Assembly: GCA_021432605.1 (NCBI GenBank)
Contig: MU271144.1
Location: 3,344,606 to 3,408,605, forward strand
Length of the DNA: 64,000 nucleotides
Direction of reading: 5' to 3'
Source of the DNA: Coniochaeta sp. PMI_546
Lineage: Eukaryota > Ascomycota > Sordariomycetes > Coniochaetales > Coniochaetaceae
The translations under genes and the position numbers were made by a program. The notes beneath the pieces are model-generated. The model was not told where the DNA came from. It made no database searches and saw nothing but the letters and a program-made list of their open reading frames with translations. Below are positions 10,921 to 23,802 of the stretch, in pieces (position 1 is the stretch's first letter; the number at the start of each line of letters is the position of its first letter).

Positions 10921-11670
10921 GTAAGTGAAGTTGAGGGAATCCTTGTCCTCCAGTCTTGCTATGTAGGTTCTTGTCCAGCCTTTATACGCTCCAGGACGCG
11001 TCTAAGCTCCGTTGGGCAGGCAGAGAGGTGTATTGGCTCGCCTCTGGGGGCGGTCAATGACTGGTTGTCATCAATGCCACTGTCCAAATAGAGAGCCAAG
11101 GACCAGATTACTACCGTGAGGGTCCCACGTTCGGTGGTGATAGTATTTGGCAAACTTTATGCCTCGCATAATAAACAAAGCCTCAAAGTGTAGTAGAGGT
11201 CACTTTTTACCCCATCCAGCTTGTTGATGCCTGTGCTAGTGTCTGTCAGGCCTGTCGTGCCTGAAGGTGCCGTTGAAGCCGCCGTACCGAAACCGGCTAG
11301 CGCTATATTGGATGCTGCTGACCGGGTAAATATCGGTAAATCCAAGGAAGGCGACCACCTCTCCAAATGGTCCGAGTGTATCCCCGCAAAAGGTCACGAT
11401 TCCGTAATCAAGGGATCGGCGAAACAACACCCGCGACGAGACGACCAGAAAACAACATGTAGGTAGTTCCATCGAACTTGATACCACGACATCGATATTC
11501 ATCTGGAAACACGCACCGCTGGCTCCGCTGCATCATGGGCTCTTGAATGGACCCCATAAATACTAGCCAGAGCGCCGATTAGACCTTGGTCATTTGGCAC
11601 TCCTTAGAATCCCCACCCCAGTCTTCACCCGACAGCGGCAGGCTTTGGCGGTCCAGACGCGGCCGACGCG
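10921..11670. other. Shared divergent promoter region
   Basis: About 750 bp between the start of the minus-strand protease and the start of ada2. No gene is supported. Presumably it contains both promoters. Confidence 0.5.
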
Positions 11671-13415
11671 ATGGGAGTGATACGGAAGAAGATCGCCGCG
11701 AGAGGCGGCGAAGGAGGAGTGAAGTACGTCTGCGACGTCTGCTCAGCTGATATAACTTCTACGGTACGTGTTGCTTTTTTGTGTCCCCCGTCTTTGTCGC
11801 GCTGATATCTCGGGATTCTCCGTCTGGCGGACCGAGGTCGCTGCCTAGTCAATGAGCGACAGGCCCATACAATCACACCCCCGACTTTCTGTGTGCCCCT
11901 CCCTTCAGAGATCGATTTCATCTAACAATTATGCGCAAATAGGTACGCATTAGATGTGCGAGCCCTGCCTGCAACGAGTATGACCTCTGCGTACAATGCT
12001 TCGCCAGCGGCGCCTCCAGCAATGCTCACCAGCCCGCAACACATCCCTTCCGCGTCATCGAGCAAAACTCCTTCCCCATATTCGACCGAGAATGGGGTGC
12101 AGACGAAGAGCTATTACTCCTCGAAGGAGCCGAGATCTACGGACTGGGCTCTTGGGCAGACATAGCGGACCACATCGGAGGGTACCGGCACAAGGATGAG
12201 GTTCGCGACCACTACCTGAAAGTCTATGTGGAGTCGTCGCGATTCCCTCTCCCCGAACGATGCAGTCCCCACGACATGGGGCTAATGAACGAGATCTCGC
12301 GTGATGAGTTTCAAGCGCGCAAGAAGAGGAGGATCGAGGAGCGGAGAGAGGCTGCCAAGAATGCTCCCACCCTCCAGGCGAAGACGAAGCCGACAGCTAG
12401 TGTTCCGGCTTGTCACGAGATTCAAGGCTACATGCCTGGTCGGTTGGAGTTTGAGACAGAGTATGCGAACGAGGCTGAAGAAGCTGTGCAGCTCATGCAG
12501 TTTGAGCCCGGCGACGGCATCAACCCGCGGACCGGCGAGCTCGACCCGGAAATGGAGCTGAAGCTTACCGTCATGGAGATCTACAACTGCCGCCTTACTC
12601 AGAGAGTCGAGAGGAAGAAGGTCATATTTGAACACAACCTGCTCGACTATAGGGAGAATACCAAGTTGGAGAAGAAACGTTCAAAGGAAGAGAGGGATCT
12701 CCTCAACAAGGCCAAGCCTTTTGCTCGCATGATGAACCGCGATGACTTTGAGTCGTTCTGTCAAGGGCTGATCGACGAATTAAACCTTCGGCAGGCCATC
12801 GCTCAGCTACAGGAGTGGCGGAGCCTGCGCATTGGTGATCTCCGAAGCGGCGAGAAGTTCGAGCAGGAGAAGGCGCAGAGGTTGCAGAAGGCCGTGCCAC
12901 TGGGATCGATGGATCGCGAACGTCTGGCGACGGGCCAACGGGGCAAGCAGGCACCGGCGCCAGATCCACCGAGCGGTGCAGCTCTGCTGGTGGCGCCGGA
13001 GTTGCCGGTACGTCTGGCCTCAAAGCCTGCGACTGCCAACGGCGCGAATGCGAGCGGCGACGTGGAAGGCGACCACGTCAACGGCGGAAGCGTGGTTGTC
13101 GCCAACGGTGCTCCTTCGGCGGCGAAGCAGAAGTTCGTTCCCCAGGCTATACCTGGTGTACAGCCATTGTCGCTCAGCTCCGAGAATGCGCCGGATCTGC
13201 ATCTTCTCACCAAGGACGAGGTCAAGCTGTGCGAAGTGCTGCGACTGCAGCCCAAGCCGTACCTGATGATCAAGGAGCAGATTCTCAAGGAGGCGTTGAA
13301 GGGCAATGGAGCTCTGAAGAAGAAGCAGGCCAGGGAGATATGTCATCTGGACTCGCAGAAGGGTGGCAGGATATTTGACTTTTTTGTTCATGCTGGTTGG
13401 GTTGCCAAGGCTTAG
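11671..13415 (+). CDS. ada2: Transcriptional adapter Ada2 (SAGA complex)
   Basis: Ada2 partners the Gcn5 acetyltransferase in the nuclear SAGA/ADA complexes. The product is 521 residues from exons 11671..11763 and 11943..13415. The intron (179 nt) is GTACGT...CAAATAG with a CTAAC branch site. A ZZ zinc finger (residues about 18-68) shows VCDVC, a C-x4-C pair (CASPAC), YDLCVQC and the closing His pair AHQPATH. A SANT/Myb domain follows (about 79-128, [12 protein letters not shown] through [12 protein letters not shown]). A charged linker ([13 protein letters not shown]) leads to the conserved middle region, and a SWIRM domain sits at the C-terminus (about 425-521). The zinc finger is split by the intron, so the 31-residue first exon is easily missed. 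Domain order and length match fungal Ada2. Confidence 0.95.
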
Positions 13416-14081
13416 GCAGCCAAGGCGGCCTGATCCGGCACGCGAGACGGGAGAGTTTTGTTAAACGTACTGGCTGGCTCGGTCTGTGTTTCGGTATGAT
13501 ATACGAGGGATAGCATGCTGGCGTTTCGGTCATTTGGCGGATTATACCACGTGCAGAGGCATGTTGATGTTATACGTTGTGTCGGTCTGTTTACGAATAG
13601 GAGTTGGACGGATGGACCGTTATGAAGAGGGACTTTTGCATTACAGAGGTCGACTGTGGCACCAGGGATTGCATACTCCGGCATTGCAGAGGCTTGTGCC
13701 ACAAAGAGTATCTGTAACCGTAGCTGGCAGTGACGGTGCATTGGATTACCGGGGTTGCAGCCTGAACTACGTTGTGACACCGTGGTGTCTCACGCAACTC
13801 AGGAGAGTCAACATGCTACCAAGCAGACGAGGGCTTTGCGCGATCCGCCACCTTCCAGTTCCGTCCAAGACTCAGCTTTGGGCTGAGGAATTACATAGCG
13901 ACTCTATTGGCTGTAGATCTAATGCAACTTCGAGGCGTACACAAAACTCCCCCTTTTCAATTCACTTTCTCTCTATCTTCTTCCCCTCTTCTTCTTTTTT
14001 TGTGTATTTGTCGAGAGATGAAATCCTGATTTTCTGCTGCTACCCCTGTTCGATTCTTCAAAGACTTACATTATCACCATC
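13416..14081. other. Intergenic, 0.67 kb
   Basis: 3' flank of ada2 and promoter of the dehydrogenase gene. A pyrimidine-rich tract at about 13950-14010 sits shortly before the dehydrogenase ATG, as often seen in fungal 5' leaders. A long open frame crossing this region enters the dehydrogenase gene in the wrong frame and is spurious. Confidence 0.5.
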
Positions 14082-15053
14082 ATGTCTGACAACACAATCT
14101 ACCTCGTCACAGGTGCGAACAAAGGTAAGTTTTTCCTCTGACCCCTATTTTCAGCCGAGCGCTGTACTCACCACTCCGCCCCAGGCATCGGTCTCGCCCT
14201 CGTTGAGCACCTACTCCAACGCCCAAACACAATCGTCATCGCCACCTACCGCGCCTCATCCGCAACCTCCACCAGCCCCTTTTCCGGCCTCAAACCCGAC
14301 CCCTCAAGCACACTCATTTCCCTTCCCCTTACCACCCTTCCCATCCCCTCCACCTCCGCGCTTGGGTCTCTCCTGCCCCTTTCCATCACGCATCTCGACA
14401 CAATCATCGCTAATGCAGGCGGCACGTCCGGGTTCCGGGATGTCCCATCCACATCAGCCGAGGACATGATGTACGACTTCGAGGTTAACGCCGTCGGCAC
14501 CGCGGAGCTGTTCCGGGTGTGCTGGCCGCTGCTGGAGAAGAGCGAGAAGGACACGAAGAAGTTCGTCATGGTGAGCAGCAGTGTCGCTAGTATTGCGACG
14601 CTGGCCGAGGAGAATTTCCCCGCGACGGCGTACGGGATGAGCAAGGCTGCTGCGAATTGGTGGGCGAGGAAGGTTAGTCTGGACTATAGGGAGAAGGGGC
14701 TGGCGGTGGGAATTTTGCATCCGGGGTGAGTTTAACCCGCCATTCCTTGGTCTGTTCGATCGAGTATTGGGGTTGAGACTGATGTGTGGTGTTGCTGGGC
14801 AGTTGGGTGAAGACTGGTATGGGCCGAGGAATTGCGGATGCGCTTGGTATCAAGGGGGTCGGTCCGGGTATGACGGCCTCGGACAGCGCCCGGGCTTTGC
14901 TTGAGCAGGTGGGTTTGCCCGGCATGCTTGTGTTTCGGTTCTCGTGGTTCTTGCAGGCAGCAGACGCTGACTTGATGCCTCCAGATCGATAATCTCACGC
15001 TGCAAAACTCGGGAGAGTTCAAGTCGTACGATGGGAAGCCGCTGCCGTGGTAG
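14082..15053 (+). CDS. Short-chain dehydrogenase/reductase
   Basis: Classical SDR with a Rossmann fold, expected to use NAD(P)(H) on a small carbonyl or alcohol substrate in the cytosol. Four exons: 14082..14124, 14185..14725, 14803..14908 and 14985..15053, giving 252 residues. The cofactor motif TGANKGIG spans the first splice junction. The NAG motif lies in IIANAGG, the catalytic Ser in VSSSVAS, and Tyr/Lys in YGMSK (the YxxxK signature). The introns have GTAAGT, GTGAGT and GTGGGT donors. The 14 residues before the first intron hold half the nucleotide-binding loop, so models starting downstream lose it. Nothing in the sequence identifies the substrate. It ends 291 bp before the convergent chitin deacetylase gene. 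Confidence 0.88.
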
Positions 15054-15344
15054 GAGGGAGTATCGAGCAAGCCGAAAGAAGTAGCGTTTCAAGGATTCCG
15101 GCTTGCCAAATTCTATGCGTGCAGCCATGCCGCAGGTATCATCTGTCGGTCATGCAGGAGGAATACTGGAACTTGAGGTATGAAATAGCCATTGTCTCGC
15201 CGTCGATTCTGACGCCTGGTTCGCTCTGTATCTTGGAACTCGCAAGTCAAAATGACGCTGGTACGGCTTCAGGTGTGTAGTCTCGCCTTAGTATTCGCTT
15301 CAGCTTGTAGCTGTAGTGAACAGTGTTTTGTTTCCCAGCCAACT

Positions 15345-16789
15345 TCAAAACAGAAGTATCAGTGAGAAGCAGCAGGTTACTGTCAGAAGCCAGGAAATGG
15401 AGGTCGAGATACGGACTGCGTAGGATCTCAGGGGCGCGTCAGGAGGCTTGCTCGTCGCGGCCGCGGGTGCGGGTGTCGAGGATGAAGAGCCGACCTTGGA
15501 ATACCCCGGTCTGTCTTTAGGTGACGTCCCTGCCCCGAAGTTCACGTTGGGAACCGGCGTTGGTGATGGCTCTACGGACAGGGAAGAAATTGTCGATACA
15601 GCTGCGGACGGGGATCCAGAAGGCTCAGAGACTGATGAAGGCGTATTCGAGGAGGATGAGAACGACTGTAGGGCGGACGAGCTCGTAGACGCATTCGTTC
15701 CGGCGACACCGGAGCCCACGTAAGGTCCGCCGGTAAGCGGATCGCGGTACCAGTTGACGGGTGGATCACTGAGACACTCGCCCAGGGTTACGAGTTGGTA
15801 TCCCAGGCTCCGAGCTTGGTCGATCAGGAACTGGGCGAACCAGGACACTGTCTGCTCTTGTATGTCATGTTCGAGGGATATCCACGATGAGGACGATGGG
15901 CTGTGTTGAGAAAGAATGGACGTGTAAACGCTCTGAGCGTAGCCGTAGTCCCCTGCCCAATCTCGGGTGTCGATGTCATAATTGAACTTGATCGCATACG
16001 TCAGTTGCGAGCCGAACAGCATTAGGTGGAAATGATAAAGCCTACGACATGATATCCTAGCGCCCCAAGTTCCTGCAAGGTGTCCGCGTTCCAGCTTGTA
16101 TAGGGAGGCCGCATATAAGTGGGAAAGAAGCCGAGTATCTCCACAAGCGCTATCTCATTCAGGAGGATCTGGTCTCTGCGTTGTTGCGCTGTGAGCGTGG
16201 CAAGATCTTGGTGGCCCCATGTGTGAGAACCGATCATATGGCCTTCCGCAATCATACGCCTGATGATGGCAGGGTAGCCTGTACTTGGGTCCTGTATCTG
16301 ACCTTTGCCTCCATTGTCACCAACCACGAAAAAGGTCGCCTTGACATTATTCCTTGCTAAGATATCGAGTAGAGCGGGCGTGTATATGTACGGTCCGTCG
16401 TCAAAGGTCAAGGCTATCATACCATTGAGTGTGCAGTGGTACAGATCAACTCCGTACGGCACGTTCCCGAAAAGTGGTCGTGGAGTCGCCGAGGTGTCAC
16501 CACCCGTCGTAGGAGCCTGGTTCCCGTCACAAGATGGGCCAAAGGACAGTTGACACCCAGGGGCTGCACAGAAACTAGTGCCGGTCCCGCATATGCCCTC
16601 AATTTGCAGTCAGTTCTTATGCTTGCCCTATGGTCAAGTTGTTCTTGGTGCACTCACTCCCTCAGAGCAACATAGCCCTGCATCACACACAGCGTCACCC
16701 GTGAGCACGCCACAGATGCCTCCGTCTGGAACTGCTCGAGTTAGGGACACAAATGCTAGGAAACTGCTCGCCAGCCTCGCAAACGACAT
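15345..16789 (-). CDS. GPI-anchored chitin deacetylase with chitin-binding module
   Basis: Carbohydrate esterase 4 (NodB) enzyme expected to deacetylate chitin to chitosan at the cell wall. 441 residues from exons 16789..16658, 16597..16046 and 15986..15345; the introns are 60 and 59 nt. Order: signal peptide (about 1-19); a Cys-rich CBM18-like chitin-binding module (about 24-68, GLCCSEGGICGTG ... GCQLSFG) split by intron 1; and the NodB domain from about residue 100. Catalytic Asp110 and metal ligand Asp111 lie in TFDDGP, ligands His169 and His173 in SHTWGH, and the MRPPY motif at 206-210. A Ser/Thr/Pro-rich stretch follows, then a C-terminal hydrophobic tail (SISWLLTVTCCFSLILLF) of GPI-signal type. 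Intron 2 removes an in-frame stop and joins GYHV to FNYDIDT. This architecture is well known in fungi. Confidence 0.9.
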
Positions 16790-19700
16790 AGTGAGGCAGT
16801 GATGTGCTTCAAAGGTTTACCCCCAGCGACTTGCGCGATTCATCAGTCTAGACGTCACGAGTGAAGGAGAAGAACAACGAGAACAATTGGCCCGTCGTGA
16901 GATAGATAGCTCTAGATTTCGCAAAAGCACGGCCTTCGAACTCAACCCAGGGTGCTGAACCGCGTGTGTATACGGATAGTACTAATATCTCTATTTGGGG
17001 TCATCCCTGCCCGAGTCCGAGGTGTCGAGAACGACCGAAGCCAAACACACCTATTGCTGTGTGCATAAATTTCGCTGCAGTCATGCGTTGGTCAATATCG
17101 AAAGTCAGGAGGTTGGGGCACTCCAACCGGGAGCTTGTCAGGATTCAGCCAGCCAAGACGACAACCGCCATCATCAAGTGCCGGCATACTACGAGTACAA
17201 GGTCGAATAGTCTCTTTACCTTGGTCTCGTTGGTGATCATCAATAGTTATCATCTGCTAAGCGTCAGCCCCGCGCTCTGCATGCGTGCTGATTACCGGAG
17301 TAAGACAGCTTAAGTGGACCGTGTAAAGAGAGTTGTATGCGATGAGGAAGATAAGAGTGCTGGCAGTACTTGCTGCCATTCTTCCCATATATCTATTCCC
17401 TCCAATAATTTGAGCTACTTGCGCCCATTTTCAACCGCTGCAAGGTATCTCACCACCCAGAATGGTCTACACCACCCTGACCACAAGCCTTCGAGCATCC
17501 CACTCACATCGCAGAACATAGAATCAAGATGGAACCCAGTCAAGGACAAGAACTTACGAGGTCATGTGATGAGACATGTGACCGGCCGATACAGTCAGCC
17601 CCTAGCAATGACAATTGGCTCAGGGCAAAAGGTGTCTCAGCTGCCGCCACACATCTGTTGCCCTCGGTGCAAGACGTTCTGATAGGATAGGATCTGCTAG
17701 GGGGTGGCCCGGGATGTTTGATGGTTGGATCAAACCACAACGACCCTGTATCTTGTCTGTTTAACCGGGGGCCGCTAAAGTTCAGGAGCTGTGAGGTTCA
17801 GCGGCCGCCGCCCAGAAGCCAAACCAGGTTCTCTCTCAGTTAGGCCGGGGAGGCCATTGGCCGAAGAACAAGACACATGAGGAGCGAGCCTCAGTTTGTG
17901 TTGGTAACTGCTTTGAATGTCATACGCGTACACTACACTATGTGTAGAGTGCATCGAAAGCGCAGGTAAAGCGCAGATTTTTATCGAGGAAAAAAGACCA
18001 AGGCAGTCTTGAAGTCTTGTTTTCCGTGGACCCTGGCCCATTCCCCAGCTGGCTGTTCCAGAGCCAAATGCCGCCAGCCAATCAGTCTTGAGCAAGAGCG
18101 CAAATCCCCTGTAATTCTGGGCAAAATTGACATCATCCTACGACCAGCCGGGGAAGGAACGACGATCACCGCCAGAGTGACCCGTGCAAGTTCATGTTGA
18201 ATGACGATTTCAAGCATACAGAACTACACGTAGTACACTATCTACCGCCTTTCGCAACTTCGATTTGGATAGGGACCCTTCGTGGCAAACTGTCGCAAGC
18301 ATCTTGAACACAGCCTCAGCGGGGTCGAGGAATTGGCTCGTCGTGGTGTGTGTCAAACCAGCAGCTTTTGGCTTGTGAAACGCGCAAGTGGACCGAGCTG
18401 TTTCTCTGTCTTACTCTCACATGTGTATCGCTCTACCTTAGGCTTTATACGTAGTGTACAGTGTACTTCAGCATATCTCTCTCTCATAACAAGATGACTG
18501 CCTCCAACTGCGTATGTGTAGAGAAGGCTGTCCTAGAGGTAAAGGAAACCTTGCAAATCTCCCGGTGCGCCTGTGACAACACGATGTACACCTCATGCAA
18601 GCTATACCAAGTTTTTTCCCGTGGTCACTTACTTCACGTATGTGTATCAATTAGCGTGACAGGTCTAGAACGCAGCGATTAAAGCAGCTGGGACAGAAGG
18701 GGGAGCCAGCTGCACGCTGGTGGGGTTAGTGCCTCTCTAGTGAACTGCAGTGCTGCGCAGCTGGAACAAGCGTTCACCAGATAAGGCTCATCCCAGCTGT
18801 TAAGAGGGAACAGCGGAGCCCCAGCAACCAAAATAGCTACAAGGGGTGCTTATTCGCATTCCCAACATTCGTGCCGTCTCTCCTCCCACTTTCGTTCCTC
18901 CTTGTAACAAACCATCCTATCCGACCCTTTAGCGTTCTCCTTCACAGAAACTGCAGTCTTCACTGTTGGGAGCATCTCACTTTATACTTTGGACCCCTTG
19001 GATTTTACGAAATTGATCTTGCGCCTCGACATTGGCCGTCCGATATCCTGTGACGTTCGCTTTGGGTGGCTGAGTTTCTCAATGTGTGTGTTTCACTGTT
19101 TGGCTACAGATTGAACCCCTGGATCGCTGTTTTGCCGCAACAACAAACGTCTCAAGCCGGGACACACTCCCCTATACAACGCTTGCCACCTGCCTGGTTC
19201 GACGGTCTTGTTGTTTGGGCGGCCCGTCTACTCGAACCAGTTTCCGTCCTCCCCTGGCCTGCTGGCCTTACAGTCGCAAGGGCGTCTCGAGCCGAATTGC
19301 GAGTCGTGGACCCGGGCCTGATATACCACCAAATATAGTCCCAAACATTTCATGTACCACACCTTGTCGACTGCCAGGCCGCGCATATCCCCGACCCCAG
19401 GCGTTGCCGAGCATCAGAGCATCGCATCGAACGTCAAAGGCCTGAGCACCCGCAGCGTCTAGAACAACCGCACCACTCCGAACCCATACCTCCCTCTCGA
19501 ACAGATCTTCAGCCCATATACCCTGAATACTCCCCGGACAGTTTGCATAGAGGACCAAAGAAGCAGAGTTTATGCCGTCTTCGAGCCGATTACCGCTCTT
19601 CCACGAAAACTGTATCGCTTCCACTTGCCCTCGGCCGGAGAACCTACCCCAAAGAGACTATATCCACAACATTGGCAGCATATACGATAACGGAGTGCTG

Positions 19701-19793
19701 AGTTTTCGGCTCTCTGCGCGAGAAGCGAAGGACGAAGCGAGGGCGGCGACGTCTTCGTCGTCGGCACACACGTGCCCGAACGCCTTGTAGACG
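16790..19793. other. Intergenic, 3.0 kb, divergent promoters
   Basis: Lies between the divergent chitin deacetylase (-) and Mg transporter (+) genes. No gene is supported; the open frames at 19066-19624 overlap on both strands and lack motifs. A pyrimidine-rich tract at about 18870-18960 and numerous splice-like sites suggest that part of it is a long 5' leader of the transporter gene. Confidence 0.4.
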
Positions 19794-22205
19794 ATGGACG
19801 CAACCATGGATCACGTAGGCCACATGCTTGTGGCGGCCAACGAAATATACGCGCGCAATGCGACCAATGGTACCAGTTCGACCGGCTCACCAGCGACACA
19901 AGAACGGCCGCCGGCATTCAAAGTCATCGGAATATGTCTAGCTATCGGCTCAGGCGCATTTATCGGAACGTCGTTCGTGCTGAAGAAGGTCGGGCTGCTG
20001 AAGGCCAACGAAAAATACAACGAGGTCGCGGGCGAGGGATACGGTTACCTCAAGAACGCATTCTGGTGGTCGGGCATGACCCTGATGATCCTGGGTGAGG
20101 TGCTCAATTTCGTCGCCTATGCCTTCACCGATGCCATCCTCGTCACCCCGCTGGGCGCGCTGTCGGTCGTCATCACGACGGTGCTGTCCGCAATCTTTCT
20201 CAAGGAGAGGCTGAGTATGGTCGGCAAGGTCGCTTGTTTTCTGTGCATCGTCGGGTCCGTCGTCATCGTCATGAACGCGCCCCAGGAGTCCTCGGTCGCG
20301 AACATCCAGCAGATGCAGTCTTTCGTCATTGCGCCTGGCTTTCTCAGCTACACGGGTGTCATCCTGATCGGCTCTGCAATTACCGCCTTCTACGCTGGGC
20401 CGCGGTGGGGAAAGAGGAACATGCTCGTCTACATTTCGATTTGCAGCTGGGTGGGAGGACTCAGTGTCGTGGCCACCCAGGGACTGGGCTCTGCCATTGT
20501 CGCTCAAGCTCAAGGAACGCCACAGTTCAACCAGTGGTTCCTATACGTGCTCTTGGTGTTCGTCATTGGGACGTTGTTGACAGAGATAATATTTCTGAAC
20601 GTGAGTGCCACCCACATATCCTCCAACGCAAGGGATTCGTCGCGTCACCGTGGAACCCTTTCCAATCCTGCTCGGTACTAACCGAAACTCTATCTGCAGA
20701 AAGCTCTCAACCTCTTCAATGCTGCCATGGTTACCCCTACCTACTATGTCTACTTTACCAGCACTACCATTATCACCTCGGCCGTCCTGTTTCGTGGATT
20801 CAAGGGGACGGCTGGCTCGATTGTCACCGTTGTTATGGGCTTCCTGACCATCTGCTCCGGAGTTGTGTTACTACAGCTGTCCAAGTCAGCGAAAGATGTA
20901 CCGGATACCGCCGTCTTTGCAGGCGATCTGGACCAAATACACACCATTGCCGAGCAGGAACAGCCCGAGACCGAGCCCAAGGCTGACGCCATCAGAGGCA
21001 CCGCTGCTCTATTACGGCGGTTCTCAGTCGCACGACAGAAGATGGAGGTGGAGGAGCTGAAGCGCTTACACGAGGAGAAGATGAGAGAGCAATTAGAGCC
21101 TGTGAGTGAGGACGGGCCGGTCTACGAATGGGACGGGTTGAGGAGGAGGAAGACGATACTCGGGAGCCAGCGTTCGCGGGCTATATCTTCACCATCACCG
21201 AACCCCTTCACTCTCCCCAGGACACCCACGCTGGGGCAGGTGCAACAAGCCCACCCACCGTTGGGCATGTCACATTTTCCTACCGAGGAAGAACTCGCCG
21301 AGCACGACAGACCGGGCTCCCCGGGTGCCCTCTCTAGTATCGTGGGTACCATACGGAGCCGCGCTAGAAGCGTGCTCTTGCCCGGCCATCCAGACTTCGA
21401 GCAGGGCCGGCACGACGCGGGCATGAACCCCAAGGTGCAGAGTCCAATGCACCCGGTCCAACTAACCGAGATCTCCGTTCCGGCGCAAAAGGCAGGGGAA
21501 GGATCGTCAAGTCCGTACGGCATCTACGGCCTTCCACCAAAGACCGCGTACGAAGGTGCCGCTGGCGTGGCTAGTTCCACCGTCAGCGTGAATAGCAGTG
21601 GGCGGAGGGTGCAATTCGGTGGAGACAATCGGAAAGCTTCTGAGGCTAGCGACGGGAGCAGTCTTGGTCCGCCACCGACACCGCCTCCTCACACTACGCG
21701 CCGCCAGTTCTCTTTTCAGAATGTCTTCAAGCGTCATCAGCAGCACGCTCAGGGCGATGCTGCTCACGACTCTGGGACCGGCCATCACTTCTTCCCCGCG
21801 GTGAATCCAGCGAGAGCGACTCGGCCGTTGTCATCTCGTGGATACTCGAATCCGGTGGTGAAAGGGGCGACGGAGGAGGAGAGACTGGGCCTGGTGAAAG
21901 GCGACTCGAATATCTCGCAGTCCACGCCGGCATTGCAGCATTACGAGGAGCTGGAAGAGGTGGACGACCTGGAGGACACGGACACGTCCGGGTTCTACAC
22001 GGACGACAAGGAGTCACGGTATGGGCGGGGCATCACTGCGTACAGTCCGCCGAGGAGAGGCAGCAACGAGAAGTCGGGGTCCGCGGGTGGCGGCTCGGAT
22101 GAGGAGAGCAATAGGCGGAAGAGGTTCCAGACGCCTCCGCCTCCTCCGCATGGGCAAAGGAGACATACGCCTCCCGAAGGCGGGAACGGCGGGGCGTTTA
22201 TATGA
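19794..22205 (+). CDS. NIPA-type magnesium transporter with long C-terminal tail
   Basis: Membrane protein of the NIPA/DUF803 family (drug/metabolite transporter superfamily), in eukaryotes linked to Mg2+ transport. Exons 19794..20600 and 20700..22205 give 770 residues. The intron is GTGAGT...CTGCAG with a CTAAC branch site. The first roughly 370 residues hold about nine hydrophobic segments, including FIGTSFVLKK, the conserved VAYAFTDAILVTPLGALSV segment, and MVTPTYYVYFTSTTI after the intron. The remaining 400 residues are hydrophilic, rich in Ser, Pro, Gly and charge, and probably a disordered cytosolic tail; human NIPA proteins largely lack such a tail. A second in-frame ATG at 19806 is an alternative start. 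Transport substrate is inferred from family only. Confidence 0.88.
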
Positions 22206-23802
22206 ATGTTCCGCCAGTTTTCGATTTGGAATTAGCAAGCGAACAATCGGTATCCCATGTTTATGTAGCACGAACAGTGATGGTGCATTGTAACATTACT
22301 CTCTCATGGGGCTTCGGGGGACGGGGCCTTTGGTAACAGGCATCTTGGTAAATCGCATTGGGAGATGGTGGTTAGAGGCTTGCTTGGTTGCATGACGACC
22401 ACGAGGAATGAGAAACATGATTGCATCGTGCCTTTGCATTCCGTTGAGTCTGTAACAATAGGAGAGGGCAGCAAGTCAGACAGTAAGAAGTTCCCAAACA
22501 ACTGAAGACTAGGTAGGTACCTAAGGTACATTATCAATGTCATCGATGCGGCGGTTGCTCCTTCCAGTTACTTGTCTTCAACCACCTCCCGTGGTCACTT
22601 CCTTCCAATATGCGTCTTGGAGACCAATTCTGCCGGCCACACCAACAAGGCGGTCTAGAAATGTCTTACAAAAACAATCAACCATGCACGGACCAGTTTC
22701 GCCACCTATATATTCTGGTACTCTCCACCTTCTTTTCAACTGTCTTTTCTTCTCTTTTTCTTCTTCATACTTACCTTGATTGGGCGATCTGAGATCAAGA
22801 ACACAGATCGCCAGAACGGGAAGCCTGCATTGCACATCGTGGAGCTGACCGTTCTGAATTGTCCTTCGGGGCCGTTCCGGTCGGAATTTTTGATGCCGTC
22901 AATATTTGTCTCCTGACAAACTCTTCGTTTTTCATTGTGATCATCGTCTTGCGCGGTGACATGAGGAAGAATATTGTGTAACTGGTGTAGCCCGACTAAG
23001 GCAGCTGGGCACTGGTCGACGGGCAACTTGGCTTGACTGATTTGGTGCCTTAGTCTGTACGGTATGTCAACGTCGGTTGCGTACACTGATGTCCATGCCC
23101 TCCGGAAAATGCAAGAACATCCCTTTGTAAACATGTGACACTTTCCCCAGACGCGTCCTGTATGTTACGAAGTACGGCCACCCTGACCAGATGTGAGCCT
23201 GTTACAGATAGACGGACGCAAGTTATCGTTGCTTCTACGTTTGATCTGTTCCGCATCAGAAACAGTTAGTATGAGTATCAAGGACACAACATGAAGCTTG
23301 ACTTTAGCCTATGATTCTAGGTTTGGGTTCCGTCATGTATCCAGCCCACAGCACGATTCGCCGTCAATGCCGTCGTTTGCCCCCACTGTTGTCAAAATCG
23401 CCATGGAGTCAGAAGAGACTGACAGATGAGGTGGCTTTCAGAAGTCTACCAACCACGAGATGTTGTACTCTGCTAAATGCCAAGTGATCTGAGGGAATGA
23501 AGAGCCTGCATTTAAGTAGATATATACAAGGCTGTCCTGGGCTGTCTTCTGCTTCTGGCACCGCGGCCGATCATGGTGAACGGTTCTAGGTCACCCCGGC
23601 TGATCGCCCTTCAAGCCATGGTCTTCAAACCCGTCAATGCGGTTGATTACTGGCCTTCCAAGTGTACTTCTACCTTGGATGACCCCTAGCTCATTGTTCC
23701 TTGGTCCATAACCGCAGTCGGGATCGACTACCGTCTTGACTTGACGACTTGCTAAGCTGCTGATAACACAGCCTCGTTCTTTGTAGGATCTGGACCGACA
23801 AC
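22206..23802. other. Intergenic, 1.6 kb
   Basis: 3' flank of the transporter gene and promoter of the Ras-like gene. No gene supported. A palindromic run TAGGTACCTAAGGTA occurs near 22512. Confidence 0.45.

Noticed and set aside
13486-14469. 327-codon plus-strand frame between ada2 and the SDR gene
   Set aside because: It reads through the dehydrogenase promoter and enters the SDR exons in the wrong frame. Its Ser/Pro/Phe-rich low-complexity protein is a shadow of a pyrimidine-rich leader.
19268-19624. 118-codon minus-strand frame upstream of the NIPA gene
   Set aside because: Overlaps a similar-sized plus-strand frame, has no motif, and lies in the likely leader of the transporter gene.
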